Part shown: piece by piece, positions 1-11,084 of the stretch
How the letters are laid out: the number at the start of each line of letters is the position of its first letter
How positions within the stretch are numbered: position 1 is the first letter of the stretch
NCBI GenBank assembly: GCA_012295275.1
Contig: CM022670.1
Coordinates: 17,783,698-17,847,697, forward strand
Direction: 5' to 3'
DNA: 64,000 bases
Origin: Chrysomallon squamiferum
Lineage: Eukaryota; Mollusca; Gastropoda; Neomphalida; Peltospiridae
Program-made: the position numbers and the translations under genes
The notes under the pieces: model-generated
What the model saw: only the letters and a program-made list of their open reading frames with translations
The model's database searches: none
Told to the model about the DNA's origin: nothing

Positions 1-109
1 GCACATTGCGGTCTATCAGTTTGATCAAGAAAGTGCGCGCGCATTGCTCACGGTGACGCGTTTAATGAGGTATGCGGTGTTTCGTTTATCTTCACACCAC
101 AGTTTTTTT

Positions 110-610
110 TATTTGATTTTCCTAAAACATATTTTTTTTAATATAGAAATGTAATTTTTTTTTGTTTTGTTTTTTTTGTTTTTTTTGATTTTTTTAAAAC
201 ATTTTTTTAATATAGAAATGTAATTTTTTGTGGAGGGGGGTTTGTTTGAATTTTTTAAAACGTTTTTTTAATATAGAAATGTCATTTTTTGTGGGGGGGT
301 TTTGTTTGATTTTTTTAAAACGATTTTTAATATAGAAATGATATTTGTAATTTATTTGATTTTTTAAAACGTTTTTTTAATATAGAAATGATATTTGTAA
401 TTTATTTGATTTTTTAAAACATTTTTTTTAATATAGATGTGATATTTATTTTTTATTTGATTTTTAAAAAAAAAAATTAACACAGAAATGATATTTATTT
501 TTTTTTTTTTATTTTTTTTTATATTTTTTTAATATAGAAATGATATTTGTTTTTGTTTTTTATTTTATTTTTTAAAACATTATATATATATAGAAATGAT
601 ATTTACTTTT
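110..610 (+). repeat. T-rich minisatellite, unit about 50-65 bp
   Basis: About eight imperfect units, each with TTTTAAAAC then TTTTTTTAATATAGAAATG, then a variable T/G-rich spacer. Units at 300-600 are more alike (GATATTTGTAATTTATTTGA) than the first ones. Confidence 0.8.
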
Positions 611-1139
611 TATTTCATATATTTTTTTATTTGATTTGATTTGAATTTTATTTTTTTTGTGTTTATTTATTTAGTCATTCATTTATCTACTTTGTATGTT
701 TGTCCATTAATTAATTAATTAATTTATTTTGTGAGTTTATTTATTTACTTACTTACCTACTTGCTTGTTTTTATTTTATTTTATTTTATTTTATTTTATT
801 TATTTTTTTTTTTTGTTGTTGTCTTTGATTAAATTTCTGTCTATTAAAATTTTGAATATGCAATTTTTTTCTCTTTAACATACTAAAATAGTAATAAAAG
901 ATAAAATTTTATTTTTACTTACTAAATGACCAACAATTAACTAAACAACTAACAAAGCAAGCAACCAAGCAATCAAACAACCCACCAACCTGCTAAATAA
1001 ACAAACAAACAAATAAACAAACAACATACCAAATAACTAACCAACCAATTAACCAAGCAAAACAACTAACAAACCAGTAAATAAATAAACAAAATATAAC
1101 GTAGTATTACGTAATGCAGTAACGTAACGTAAGTTTAAC

Positions 1140-1320
1140 GTAACATAACACAATACACCACGGCACAGAACCAAATAACACAACGCAACACAACACAACA
1201 CAGAACAGAACAAAACAACACATCACAACACATCACAGAGCAATACAACACATCACAACACAACACAGAGCAAAAGCTACACAACACAACACAACACATC
1301 ACAACACGCAATAAAACATA
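1140..1320. repeat. Degenerate ACAAC/ACACA pentanucleotide array
   Basis: Runs of AACAC, ACATC and ACAG pentamers. The long cysteine-rich minus-strand frame across it is a by-product of the repeat. Confidence 0.75.
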
Positions 1321-1789
1321 ATTAAACACGAGATAATTAACAAAATGATTCAAAACGAAACTGGTCTTTTTTAAAGCACTTCTAACCAGCACAGATCTGT
1401 TAACGTAAGAATGTATAATCGTGTTAAAATGTGGGTTATCAATAGCGTTATTAACGTTTCCTTCCCCCGGCACACCTCGCCTTTGATGTACTCGCAGCAA
1501 TACATCAAATGTGACAAACGAAATTTGAATTGCTTTAAAGTCCTCCATAAAACACCAACTAATAAAACTGATGTCGCTTGTGTTTCTTTTTACAGAAACG
1601 ATAATCTGATTTCAAAAAAAGAAGAGAGAGAGAGAAAAGAGAGAGGGTTTGGATGATACGAAATAATATAATAGCATGATGTGTGTTCTGTTATCATGCA
1701 AATGAGAGTGAAGATGATGATGGTGATGATGATGATGATGAATAAAAGCTAACAAAAAACTTTTTTTATTTTATTTTAATATATATTGA

Positions 1790-2060
1790 ATGCCGTATTT
1801 CTTTGTTTATTTATTTCTTTGTTTGTTTGTTTGTTTGTTTGTTTATTCTTTTACTAATTTATTTTCTTATTTATTTATTTATTACTTACCTACTTACTTA
1901 CTTATTTATTTATTTAGTTTTTTATTTATTTATTTGTTTGTTTGTTTGTTATTTACTTTACTTATTTATTTACTTATTATTTTTTACTTGCTTACTTACT
2001 TTCTTACTTATGTAATTATTATTTATTTATTTATTTATTTATGTGAATACTACTTATTAT
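1790..2060. repeat. TTTA/TTTG/CTTA tetranucleotide low-complexity tract
   Basis: Interspersed TTTATT, TTTGTT and TTACTT tetramers; frames across it are artefacts of the repeat. Confidence 0.8.
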
Positions 2061-2272
2061 ATTTTGAAACAGTGTAAAAATTAACTTGAAACCCAAAGCT
2101 ATTTTGTAACCGAAAAAAAAAGAAAACATTTCTAAGTTTGGCGTATTCATCTTCATTATCTTAATTTTTATCTATATATCGATATCTTTATCACTTTTGC
2201 ATTTATTTATTTATTTATCATTTAAATGTTTTTATTTTGTATTGTTTTTATATTCTCTGTCTTCTTCATCTC

Positions 2273-2275
<3 letters not shown>

Positions 2276-2322
<47 letters not shown>

Positions 2323-2357
2323 TGTTGTTTTTTTTGTTGTTGTTATTGTTGGTTTTG

Positions 2358-2403
<46 letters not shown>
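2276..2403. repeat. Two (ATT)n arrays split by a GTT-rich segment
   Basis: Near-pure ATT at about 2276-2321 and 2361-2403 with TTGTTGTTGTTATTG between. Confidence 0.9.
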
Positions 2404-2559
2404 GTCGTTGTTGTTGCTGTTATTATAGTTTGTATTATCTACTGGTGTAAAGAACAAAAACAATATATAACATACTCTTCTTTACTTAAGACTAAAAAAT
2501 TAATATTTAAGTTTTCAGATCTAGGTGCGGTGAAAAAAAAAAAAAAAAAAGTGTAAAAA

Positions 2560-3668
2560 GGAAAGTAAAATGAATTTTAAAAAGGATTATCGAACATAAC
2601 GCGACAATGGCGCCAACGCTATTGACATCCGGATATAAAAATAAATAAAATACCAATCCATTTCGTTACGCGCTTACGTTTTACTTTTCTATAAACTGCG
2701 GAGGTCAAAGGTCATGGGTTATCTGCAGGTTAATACACGTTAAAACCAGGTACTGACTAATTTTCCAACAATTTAAATCTTCCTTAATTTTCCAAAAAAA
2801 AAATCCGTTTCTCGTCTCGTCCTTGCTAACTACTGGTACAGATATCATCTGTAATTGCGTTCACTTAAACAAATTCTTTATATTTGTTTTTATCAGTAAT
2901 TTACAAATTTTCACGCGTCGCTGTGTAGGAATGCAGTGTATTAGTCTAGCTCAATAAAGTGGCTTATTAAAATGTTCTAAATGTATTAGTCCACGTATTT
3001 GTGTCTGTCTGACTGTCTGTCCGTGTTAAAAAAAACAAAAGTTGTAAAACAATTTACATATTTGATTCAGGAAAGAAACGGATGCCTCACTCCAAGGTTT
3101 GAAACAAAAGAATGTTATTTGAATTACGTCCTATTTATTTGCCTATTTCTGAAACCAGTTAGATTCTATTGATTGGTAGTATATGGAATCACTTGGTGTA
3201 TGTTTATGGGGAAATCCATTCTAAATATCATATTTCGGCTAATGGAAAAATTCAGTGGGTTTCCTCTGATGATTATATGTCTGAGTTATTTGGTCAGTAT
3301 TTACTGGACAATAAAGGAAAATAATGAATATATTCTAGAAATTAAAAAAAAAAAATTAAAAAACGAATTGTTACTTGTGATCCTTTTTGTAATTTTCGTA
3401 TTCTTTATTTTTCTTAAATATAGCGTAAATATTCATTTTATTTTTAACATAATTACTATTTTATAGTAATCGCACAGGCAGAATAAAAGGAATATCAAAA
3501 TTGTAAATAATCAGTGCTAACATACCAAAGGTATTTTAAACAGTGCTGTGAAATTTTAATACTTAAATAAGTGAATGAAAAATTTCAAAAACTGGTATAA
3601 AGGTCCTAAAGCAGGTTTAACGTAACAACTTGTCATTTCCAAACATACTGGCAGATTTCTGTCTTACT

Positions 3669-3670
<2 letters not shown>
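2560..3670. other. Unique AT-rich DNA without a supported gene
   Basis: Contains the DR1 site at 2702 and scattered unique sequence. The plus frame at 3173-3466 is AT-driven (Ile/Phe/Lys-rich) and has no splice or family support. Confidence 0.6.
2702..2714 (+). promoter_or_regulatory. Perfect DR1 nuclear-receptor site
   Basis: AGGTCAAAGGTCA is an exact direct repeat of AGGTCA spaced by one base, the consensus for HNF4/RXR-type receptors. No gene is visible nearby, so whether it acts is unknown. Confidence 0.3.

Positions 3671-3672
<2 letters not shown>

Positions 3673-3760
<88 letters not shown>
3673..3760. repeat. (TC)n microsatellite, about 44 copies
   Basis: Uninterrupted dinucleotide array with sharp edges. 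Confidence 0.97.
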
Positions 3761-3765
<5 letters not shown>

Positions 3766-3959
3766 ATTTGATCTATTTCATTATTTTTCACACATGTCCT
3801 ATTTCGTCCAATTTCTCATTTTCTTTTTTAAAATTTTATATTCTCTTTCAACTGTCGTACTCTAACTTCTTCTAACTTTATAAAGAAGCAGTGAAAAAGA
3901 AAGGAGGCGATACTTCTCGAGTATGTAACCTCCATCTCTCTCACACCACACACAACAAT

Positions 3960-4430
3960 AGACAGAAATTGAGATTGTATAAAGATGTACACTTTGGGCG
4001 ATTTTTAAATTTATTTCAGCGCGTGCTAAAATTAATTAAATTTCAACGTAACCATCGAGCACGCTACCTAATTTTAAAACGGCTTCGGGGTTTTAAGTCG
4101 CCATTTTTCTTTTAAAATATTAACTGTCGTTAATCTCCTAACATTGTTAACTTGCTTGATTACTCTTATAAGCGATTCGGAGAAAGGAAATACCACATCC
4201 CCGATGATTAGCCGTATACAACGCGTAGCGTTCACTAAACACGCCGCCATTATCTCACACAACTTAACATCTGTCAGTCCATATCGCACTGCCTCCAGGG
4301 GCGCGGTGATGCGAGCAAGATTAACCAACGAGAGAGCGACCTGCTGATTAACCCCGCCCTCTGTCGAACGCGTTATTGATTTTGCGCGCATTTCGCAGAG
4401 CAGGACGCCTTGTGAAATTTGTTAAACAAA
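3960..4430. other. CpG-richer unique patch with an open minus frame
   Basis: Base composition is clearly less AT-rich than its surroundings, with many CpG. The minus frame 4074-4391 is open for 105 residues with a mixed, protein-like composition (AACLVNATRCIRLIIGDVVF) but no known domain. It could be an exon, a young ORF or a conserved regulatory element. Confidence 0.4.
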
Positions 4431-4549
4431 TTCAGCGTCACATCCCAAGCTGTAATTTAATGAGAGAAATAATTTTATACCCCTTCAGTTTTTCATTAAA
4501 TACTGTGTAACTTGTGTTATGTTTTTAATAACGACAACGATAACATTAA

Positions 4550-4647
4550 CATTAATAATAATAATAATCATAATAATAATAACAATAACAACAACAATAA
4601 CAAAAACAATAACAACAATAATAATGATGATGATGATTATTATTATG

Positions 4648-4683
<36 letters not shown>

Positions 4684-4685
4684 AG
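4550..4685. repeat. Compound AAT/AAC/ATG/ATT trinucleotide array
   Basis: AAT and AAC units give way to ATG and then ATT units, suggesting stepwise mutation within one array. Confidence 0.9.
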
Positions 4686-4814
4686 AAGAAGAGGAACAAC
4701 AACACAACAATATGATAAACAAGAAGAAAAACAACAACAAAAAAAAAAAAAAAAAATTCGGAAAGAGAAAATATTAATTCCTCAAGTGAATTTTATTTTA
4801 TATGAAAAATACTA

Positions 4815-6370
4815 AAATGTGTGAAATAAATGTAACTTATAGGTTTGTGTACAATGTTTATAATATAAATTTAATATAAAATTAATGTAAAATAATTTTT
4901 TTTTAAATAATTTCAATGACGATTTCACTATTATCTTCAGTTACTCTCATATTATCACTATTCTGTTAATAGTTCTAAAATGATTGCAAAAATAATAACA
5001 ACAACAAAACGATTATAACAAAATAACAATAACAACAGAAGCATTAATTAATAATAATACAAATATTAATTATAATACAGTAATAATAACAATAGAAACA
5101 TCAACGACAATAACAACAACAACAACAGCAATAATAATAATAGCAGTAAATTTACTACTAACAGTATGAATATTAAGAAATATCAAAATACTAACATACA
5201 TGAAATAAAAGTTGTTATCAGATACACAAGAGGAATCGTCTAGAGAAAACACACCAGGAAATGAAATAAATCACAGAACAGATTAAAAGACATAAAACAT
5301 AAAACTCTTTCAGTGTTCAATGAATCTTCAAACGCGACTTCGTGACCACATGTCAAAATAAGTAATTAATTAAAATTAATGATACACCTGCAATCAATTA
5401 ACGTCACTCACCTGTAATTATATTTGATGTATATTTCGTGTTTGTTTGCTACTTAGTGCCGGTGTTGACGATTTTCACCTGTCATTAGTTGTATCAGGAA
5501 ATTATTTAAAAAAAACAAAACTGCGAATGCTGGAGAAATAAATATGTATATGTTGCAATACACAGTCATACAATACCGCATAATACAAAAAATAAAAAAA
5601 TATATAAAAAATAAAAAAATAAATTTAATATATATATATATATATATATTCTAACACAGGACAAGAAATAGAATATAACAGTAATTTACAATACAATATT
5701 ACACAGTGCAATACAATGTTATGCAATAAAGTATAATATAATGCAATATAACCATATTAATATACATATATAATTACGTAGAACAAAACAATATTATACA
5801 ATATATTGTCATATAATGTCATATATTATATTGTTCAATAAAATGATATACAATAAAATACAGTCTAAAACTATGTGATAAAATATAGCACTCCAAATAC
5901 GAAAAAACAAATAGATAAACAAATAAACAAACATAACAGAAACAAACAAACAAACAAATAAATAAATGAAACAGACAAATAAATAAATAAATAAAATTAT
6001 ATAAAATTAAACAAAATATAACATTTATACAATATTTAAATGAACTTTAGTGCAATACAATGTAATACGATATAACACAATAAAATACATTAATTACAAT
6101 ACAGTATTTCAAATATTTCACTTTAGTTAATTTATACCTATTATTTATATTTATTTATTTATTTATTTATTTACTTTTTATTTACTTATTTACTTACTTA
6201 CGTAGTAGAAGCAATAGTAGTTGTAGCAGTAGCAGTAATAGTAATACTAGTTGTAGTTGTAGTAGTAGCAATAGTAGTAGTTGTAATAACGGTGACACAT
6301 TTTTGTAAAATGTTTACATACTTTATAATTAAAATAAATAATATCTATGACTGACATTTAAATTAATATT
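4815..6370. other. AT-rich low-complexity intergenic DNA
   Basis: AAT, AAC, AAAT and ATAC-rich sequence; no gene, RNA or element seen. Confidence 0.65.
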
Positions 6371-6419
6371 CAGTTAATGAATGTTAACACAGTCGTTATT
6401 AATCTTTTTTGTTTAGTAT

Positions 6420-6510
6420 CATTAATATTATTATTATCATCATCATTTTATTATTATTGTTGTTGTTGTTATTGTTATTGTTATTGTTATTGTTATTGTT
6501 ATTGTTATTA

Positions 6511-6543
<33 letters not shown>
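6420..6543. repeat. Compound GTT/ATT trinucleotide array
   Basis: TTATTG hexamers flanked by pure ATT units. Confidence 0.9.
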
Positions 6544-6545
<2 letters not shown>

Positions 6546-6677
6546 CCTGTACAATGTTCTGAGTAACTTTGTGTCAACAACAACAGGAAAATGTTTATCT
6601 AGCATTGATAGTCGTGTCAACAGTTTGAGATTATTATCATGATGAATGACGTACATAAACATCCATGCAATACATAC

Positions 6678-6679
<2 letters not shown>

Positions 6680-6734
<55 letters not shown>

Positions 6735-6745
6735 CATATATACAT

Positions 6746-6812
<67 letters not shown>

Positions 6813-6935
6813 TATATAATTAACTATATGTAGAACATACATATATACTACATACTTCATACATATATTATTTTTACACAGATACATCCATCCATCTACA
6901 CATGTACATACATCCATCCATACATACATACATAC
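6680..6935. repeat. (AT)n and ACAT tract
   Basis: Long AT runs broken by TATACA and CATA units, ending in CATC/CATA tetramers. Confidence 0.9.
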
Positions 6936-7239
6936 ATACCACACTAAGGATGAATACTTCTAAAACGGTTTCTAATACACATTTATGTGACAAACACTGT
7001 TATAGCCTTTCGGCTCCGTTTTAGTTTGACAGTACAATCCAAATAACACGTTAGTGCGTTCACACCTACATTTGTAAATGGTTTTGTTGCAGACATAAAT
7101 GAATGGTATTAGTGTTTGTAGACAGGCTTCAGGCTTAAGGAATATTAATTAATATCATAATTACATATATAGAGAATACCAATAATTATTTTGTTGACGT
7201 TATCATGCAGCTGTATGTTTACAAGCCCCGGGAGTAAAA

Positions 7240-8300
7240 ACATATGTTTGTTTAATGATGTTACGTTCAAAACCCGCTGTTACCTATAAGGTACAGAAAC
7301 CACGCCCCTTCTGTCAAGTATTCCAATTTTAAAACATTTTTCTTTTTTTCTTTTATTTTTCAAGAAGCCGTGGACATTTGTAAAGAGTAGAATGGTAAAA
7401 TAAAACGTCTCAAAATCAGCTTCTTTCTCTCGACAATTCCTAACAGTGATGAGATCGTGCTAGCGTGTTTTAATGGGTTAGTTATTTCAACATGGTTTTG
7501 GCAAGATCAGCTTTCGCCCTGCGCGGACAATGTCGATTAGTTTGGTTGGCTGACTGCATTTACTGCGGACCTGTGCTCACGTGCACCTACATCATAGAGC
7601 ATTTCACACCGTTTTGGAGGCTTTTTCAAAAGTAAAATGTTTTCCTTACGCTTGGCGGGCTTCATGAGAAAATGAAGTAGAAGAACAAAACACAGCATTG
7701 TTCGAATGTTCAGCGGCTGAAGATGGGACGGGAATCCAAACATCATCGTACATTTGGCTACGACAAACAGCAGCTTCGGGAGGGTCGCGTTCGTTTTGTC
7801 TGCTCAGATAAACGCGGAGTGTTGAGGCATGTGATCGGATAACCTAAAACACGGATTTCTTTTGTGGCAGCTTGGAGAACATTTTACTTCAGTGGACCCT
7901 GTTAGCAAAGCGAAATGAACGTAATACAATACCGTCCGTTTTAAACAGTGTATTGATTCAGCGAGTGCGGACATTGCCTGTCAACAACTCCGCTGCGACA
8001 CCGGCTATTTAAAAGACTGGTTTAGTAAATATCAGGTGAAACATTACCTGTGTTTTTAGTTATTACCTCGTCCCCCTGGGCTGTTGTTCCACCAAGTAAG
8101 GGAAGCGCTTACCTGACAACTCGTAATGTTAACATCTGCCACGGACAAACAAATGCTTCTTCTTTTAATACAGACATTTTAAACAGATACATAACAGATT
8201 CGCCACTTAATTATTTTGACTGTTTAGAATGATCCGAACCACTTGAAGATGAAGGGTTTCTAGTATCCTGGGAACTGCTTGGATCATCACCAACAGACAG
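7240..8300. other. Unique CpG-richer region, possible regulatory or 5' noncoding exon
   Basis: 7420-7830 is unique and CpG-rich, with a CACGTG E-box at 7578-7583 and an AACCACGCCCC motif at about 7300. The minus 69-codon frame here lacks family resemblance. Confidence 0.35.
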
Positions 8301-9334
8301 TGGGTTTTTTTTTTTAAGGAACAATTTAATCAACACTGACGTTAAGTAAGATTCAGAGAAAGTTCAAGATAATGATAAACAACTTGATGAAAGCAGGGTT
8401 TAGAGGACAATAGTTGAGAATTAAGTCATTCATTTTTGGTGCATTATGCATTAACTGACCGGTCTCCCATTCCATGCAAAGTCCCATATGATATAAACAT
8501 CTATAATCAGTGTTTTGCTGTTTAAGGGAAGGTTTGTGTAAAATATGTATTGTCGCTAAGATTAATAATGATCACTGATTAGTGGTATCGCTTCATCAGT
8601 CTCTGACGTCAGTGATAAAAAGATCTTATCATTTTGTTTTATCATCCATTAAAAGTTAATAATTACGTCTAGTAATTGTTAAGAAGAACATGAAATGTAC
8701 TTACTTTATTAAGAAAGCAATAAAAAAAGAAAAAACGATACATTTTTAATAGAGAAGTAAACTTAACTAATAATAAAGTGTTACAGTAATATAACGAAGA
8801 TAACATTTTTAAACATTTTGCAATTTCTCCTATTTCTCTAGGTCACGTGAAGAAAAATACGAAATCCCAGCAGACTAACACAGCTTTCTGACGATCAGCT
8901 CAAACAAGAATCAGTAAACAATCACAGAGATTAAAATTAATAAAGCAATCATTTGAAAATAAATAAATGTATTTTGTCTGTTCTGTACTAACGCAAACAT
9001 ATGTACACGTAAAAACACACACTAATATAAAAAAGCAAACTAAATAAACAAAAAATAAAATTAAACAAATCATAACAACTCTATATATTAAACTGAATTT
9101 GAGTACAATATAATTTGATGTAACACAATAAAATAGATAAAAGACACACATACACACATTCTCGCCAACACACCTAAACGTAAATGTAAACACAGCTACA
9201 CATACACATATATATTACGCATATGAATAAAAGATTAATAAAACTAACGTAAAAATACGGTAAGTATTTGATCACTACTGAAACCTTTTAACAAGAAAAC
9301 ACAATAGTCACTAAGTTTGTACCAATGGTTACAT

Positions 9335-9384
9335 TTTATTTTATTTTATTTTTTTATTTTATTTTATTTTATTTTATTTTATTT
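9335..9384. repeat. (TTTTA)n pentanucleotide array
   Basis: About nine TTTTA units. A similar array occurs at about 768-802. Confidence 0.85.
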
Positions 9385-9879
9385 CGTTCTTCGATATCGT
9401 AATCAGAAATTATTCCCCCATCAAAGAAAAAAAAAATATAAAAAAAAAATAAAATAAAAAAAAAAAGAAAATGTAAAATAAGTAGCAAAACATTGTTAAT
9501 GTAACGTATGATTCCATTTTAAATTAAAACTAAATTGTATTTAGTTTTTTATTTGTTTATTAACTTTTTTGAAGGAAAAACATTCTATGCATTTATCTGC
9601 TTACTGTTGATGTTTCTGTTTCTAAATTAGTTTGTCATAACATTTCGAAATTAAAATATTGTAATACCTTCTACTACAACATCCTACATAGCGTTTCTAA
9701 AATTTTAAATTAACAAATTTGATTTCCTTTCAGTAAATATTTTTGAAGAAAAGAATAAGAAAAAAAAAATGAAAGAAATAAAATATTTATAAATTATCCT
9801 CTCTCTCACTACAGTCTCAGAGCAAAACTCCTCTACAAAACTGATAGCTTGTTTTAAAATTTATTTTTCGCTTTAAGTC

Positions 9880-9891
<12 letters not shown>

Positions 9892-9973
<82 letters not shown>
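9892..9973. repeat. (CT)n microsatellite, about 41 copies
   Basis: Uninterrupted, followed directly by an (AAAT)n run to about 9995. Confidence 0.97.
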
Positions 9974-9974
<1 letters not shown>

Positions 9975-10075
9975 AATAAATAAATAAATAAATAATATTT
10001 CATGAATGAATTGGTCGATGAGAAATGGCATCGGATAAAGACTCCAAATATATAGTCATTAAATACGAACATCGC

Positions 10076-10150
10076 ATACATACATACATACATACGTACG
10101 TACGTACATACATTCATACATGCATACGTACATTCATACATACGTACAGA
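10076..10150. repeat. (ACAT/ACGT)n tetranucleotide array
   Basis: CATA units with three CGTA units in the middle. Confidence 0.85.
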
Positions 10151-10965
10151 TATAAATACAGAACGTATATGTATGTATTTAAAATACAATAATTTGTGCA
10201 AGTACAAAAGATTTTCCATGACTTGATTTATATGTTCAGTTTTGTTCATCATGACAAACCGCACATATATATTTCCTCCAGGTTATTATTATTGTTTTCT
10301 TCTTCTTCTCTCCCCCTTCCCTTTTTTTCTACTTTCTTAAGGAAAGCTTAATTTGATTCCCTTTATGGTTACTCGTATTTTTATTTTAGGTCTGTGTACG
10401 AGTAAGAAAAGCAGAGACTCAGTCTTTATTTACATTTATCTTCACTCAGTTTATGATGGGTAGTTTGCACAAGGGAAGATAACTGTTTGGATTAACAATA
10501 TTTCTTGTAACGGACTTTTTAAAATGAAATCTAAAGTCATTAGTATTACTGCAACAGCAAAATTTAAAACAACAACTGCTATTACTGCTTCTATCAATAA
10601 TAATATTTTTTTTGAAAATAAAGTATCACAATAAAATTACAAATTAAAGACGCTTCATCAGCCATTTTTTTGCTTTAATTTCTAATATTTTTTTTATAAT
10701 TAAAGAATGAGAGAGAGAAAAATTCTAACAGTTAAAAATAATATAAGAAACATACAGCTTTAACTGTAAAAATTAAGTTCAGCATTTGAGGGATGTGTTA
10801 TCTATACACATCAATAGATACACCAGGATATTTGTCATCAAATACTGTTATCCAGTTTGTGTACAGATGATCCCTTAAAGAAAAATGTATTGGAAATATT
10901 CTTGTTTGACAGAGAATGAGAAATACAGAAACAAACAAGAAACTAAGACATACAGGATTATCAAA

Positions 10966-10971
10966 TTTATT
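10966..10971 (-). terminator. Candidate poly(A) signal of MRPL15
   Basis: AATAAA on the minus strand about 115 bp downstream of the MRPL15 stop codon. It is the nearest canonical hexamer seen. Assignment rests on position alone, and AATAAA is frequent by chance in DNA this AT-rich. Confidence 0.4.
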
Positions 10972-11084
10972 ACACTTAATAGGTAAACTAGTCATAATAC
11001 CAGTGACATCACACTCTCAACTGTTCAATTAAAAATCTCTTCATTATTTAAACAGCACTGTTCTCTTAGCATCTCTGTGAGTTA

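Larger units (their letters stand above)
8300..10960. other. AT-rich intergenic DNA with microsatellites, no gene seen
   Basis: Apart from the arrays listed separately I see nothing interpretable; 10800-10965 is probably the 3' flank of MRPL15. Confidence 0.6.

Noticed and set aside
1135-1548. 137-codon cysteine-rich minus frame
   Set aside because: Mostly generated by the ACAAC/ACACA array; not protein-like.
6399-6944. 181-codon minus frame with poly-Asn and Tyr/Ile/Val repeats
   Set aside because: It is a translation of AT, ACAT and ATT microsatellites.
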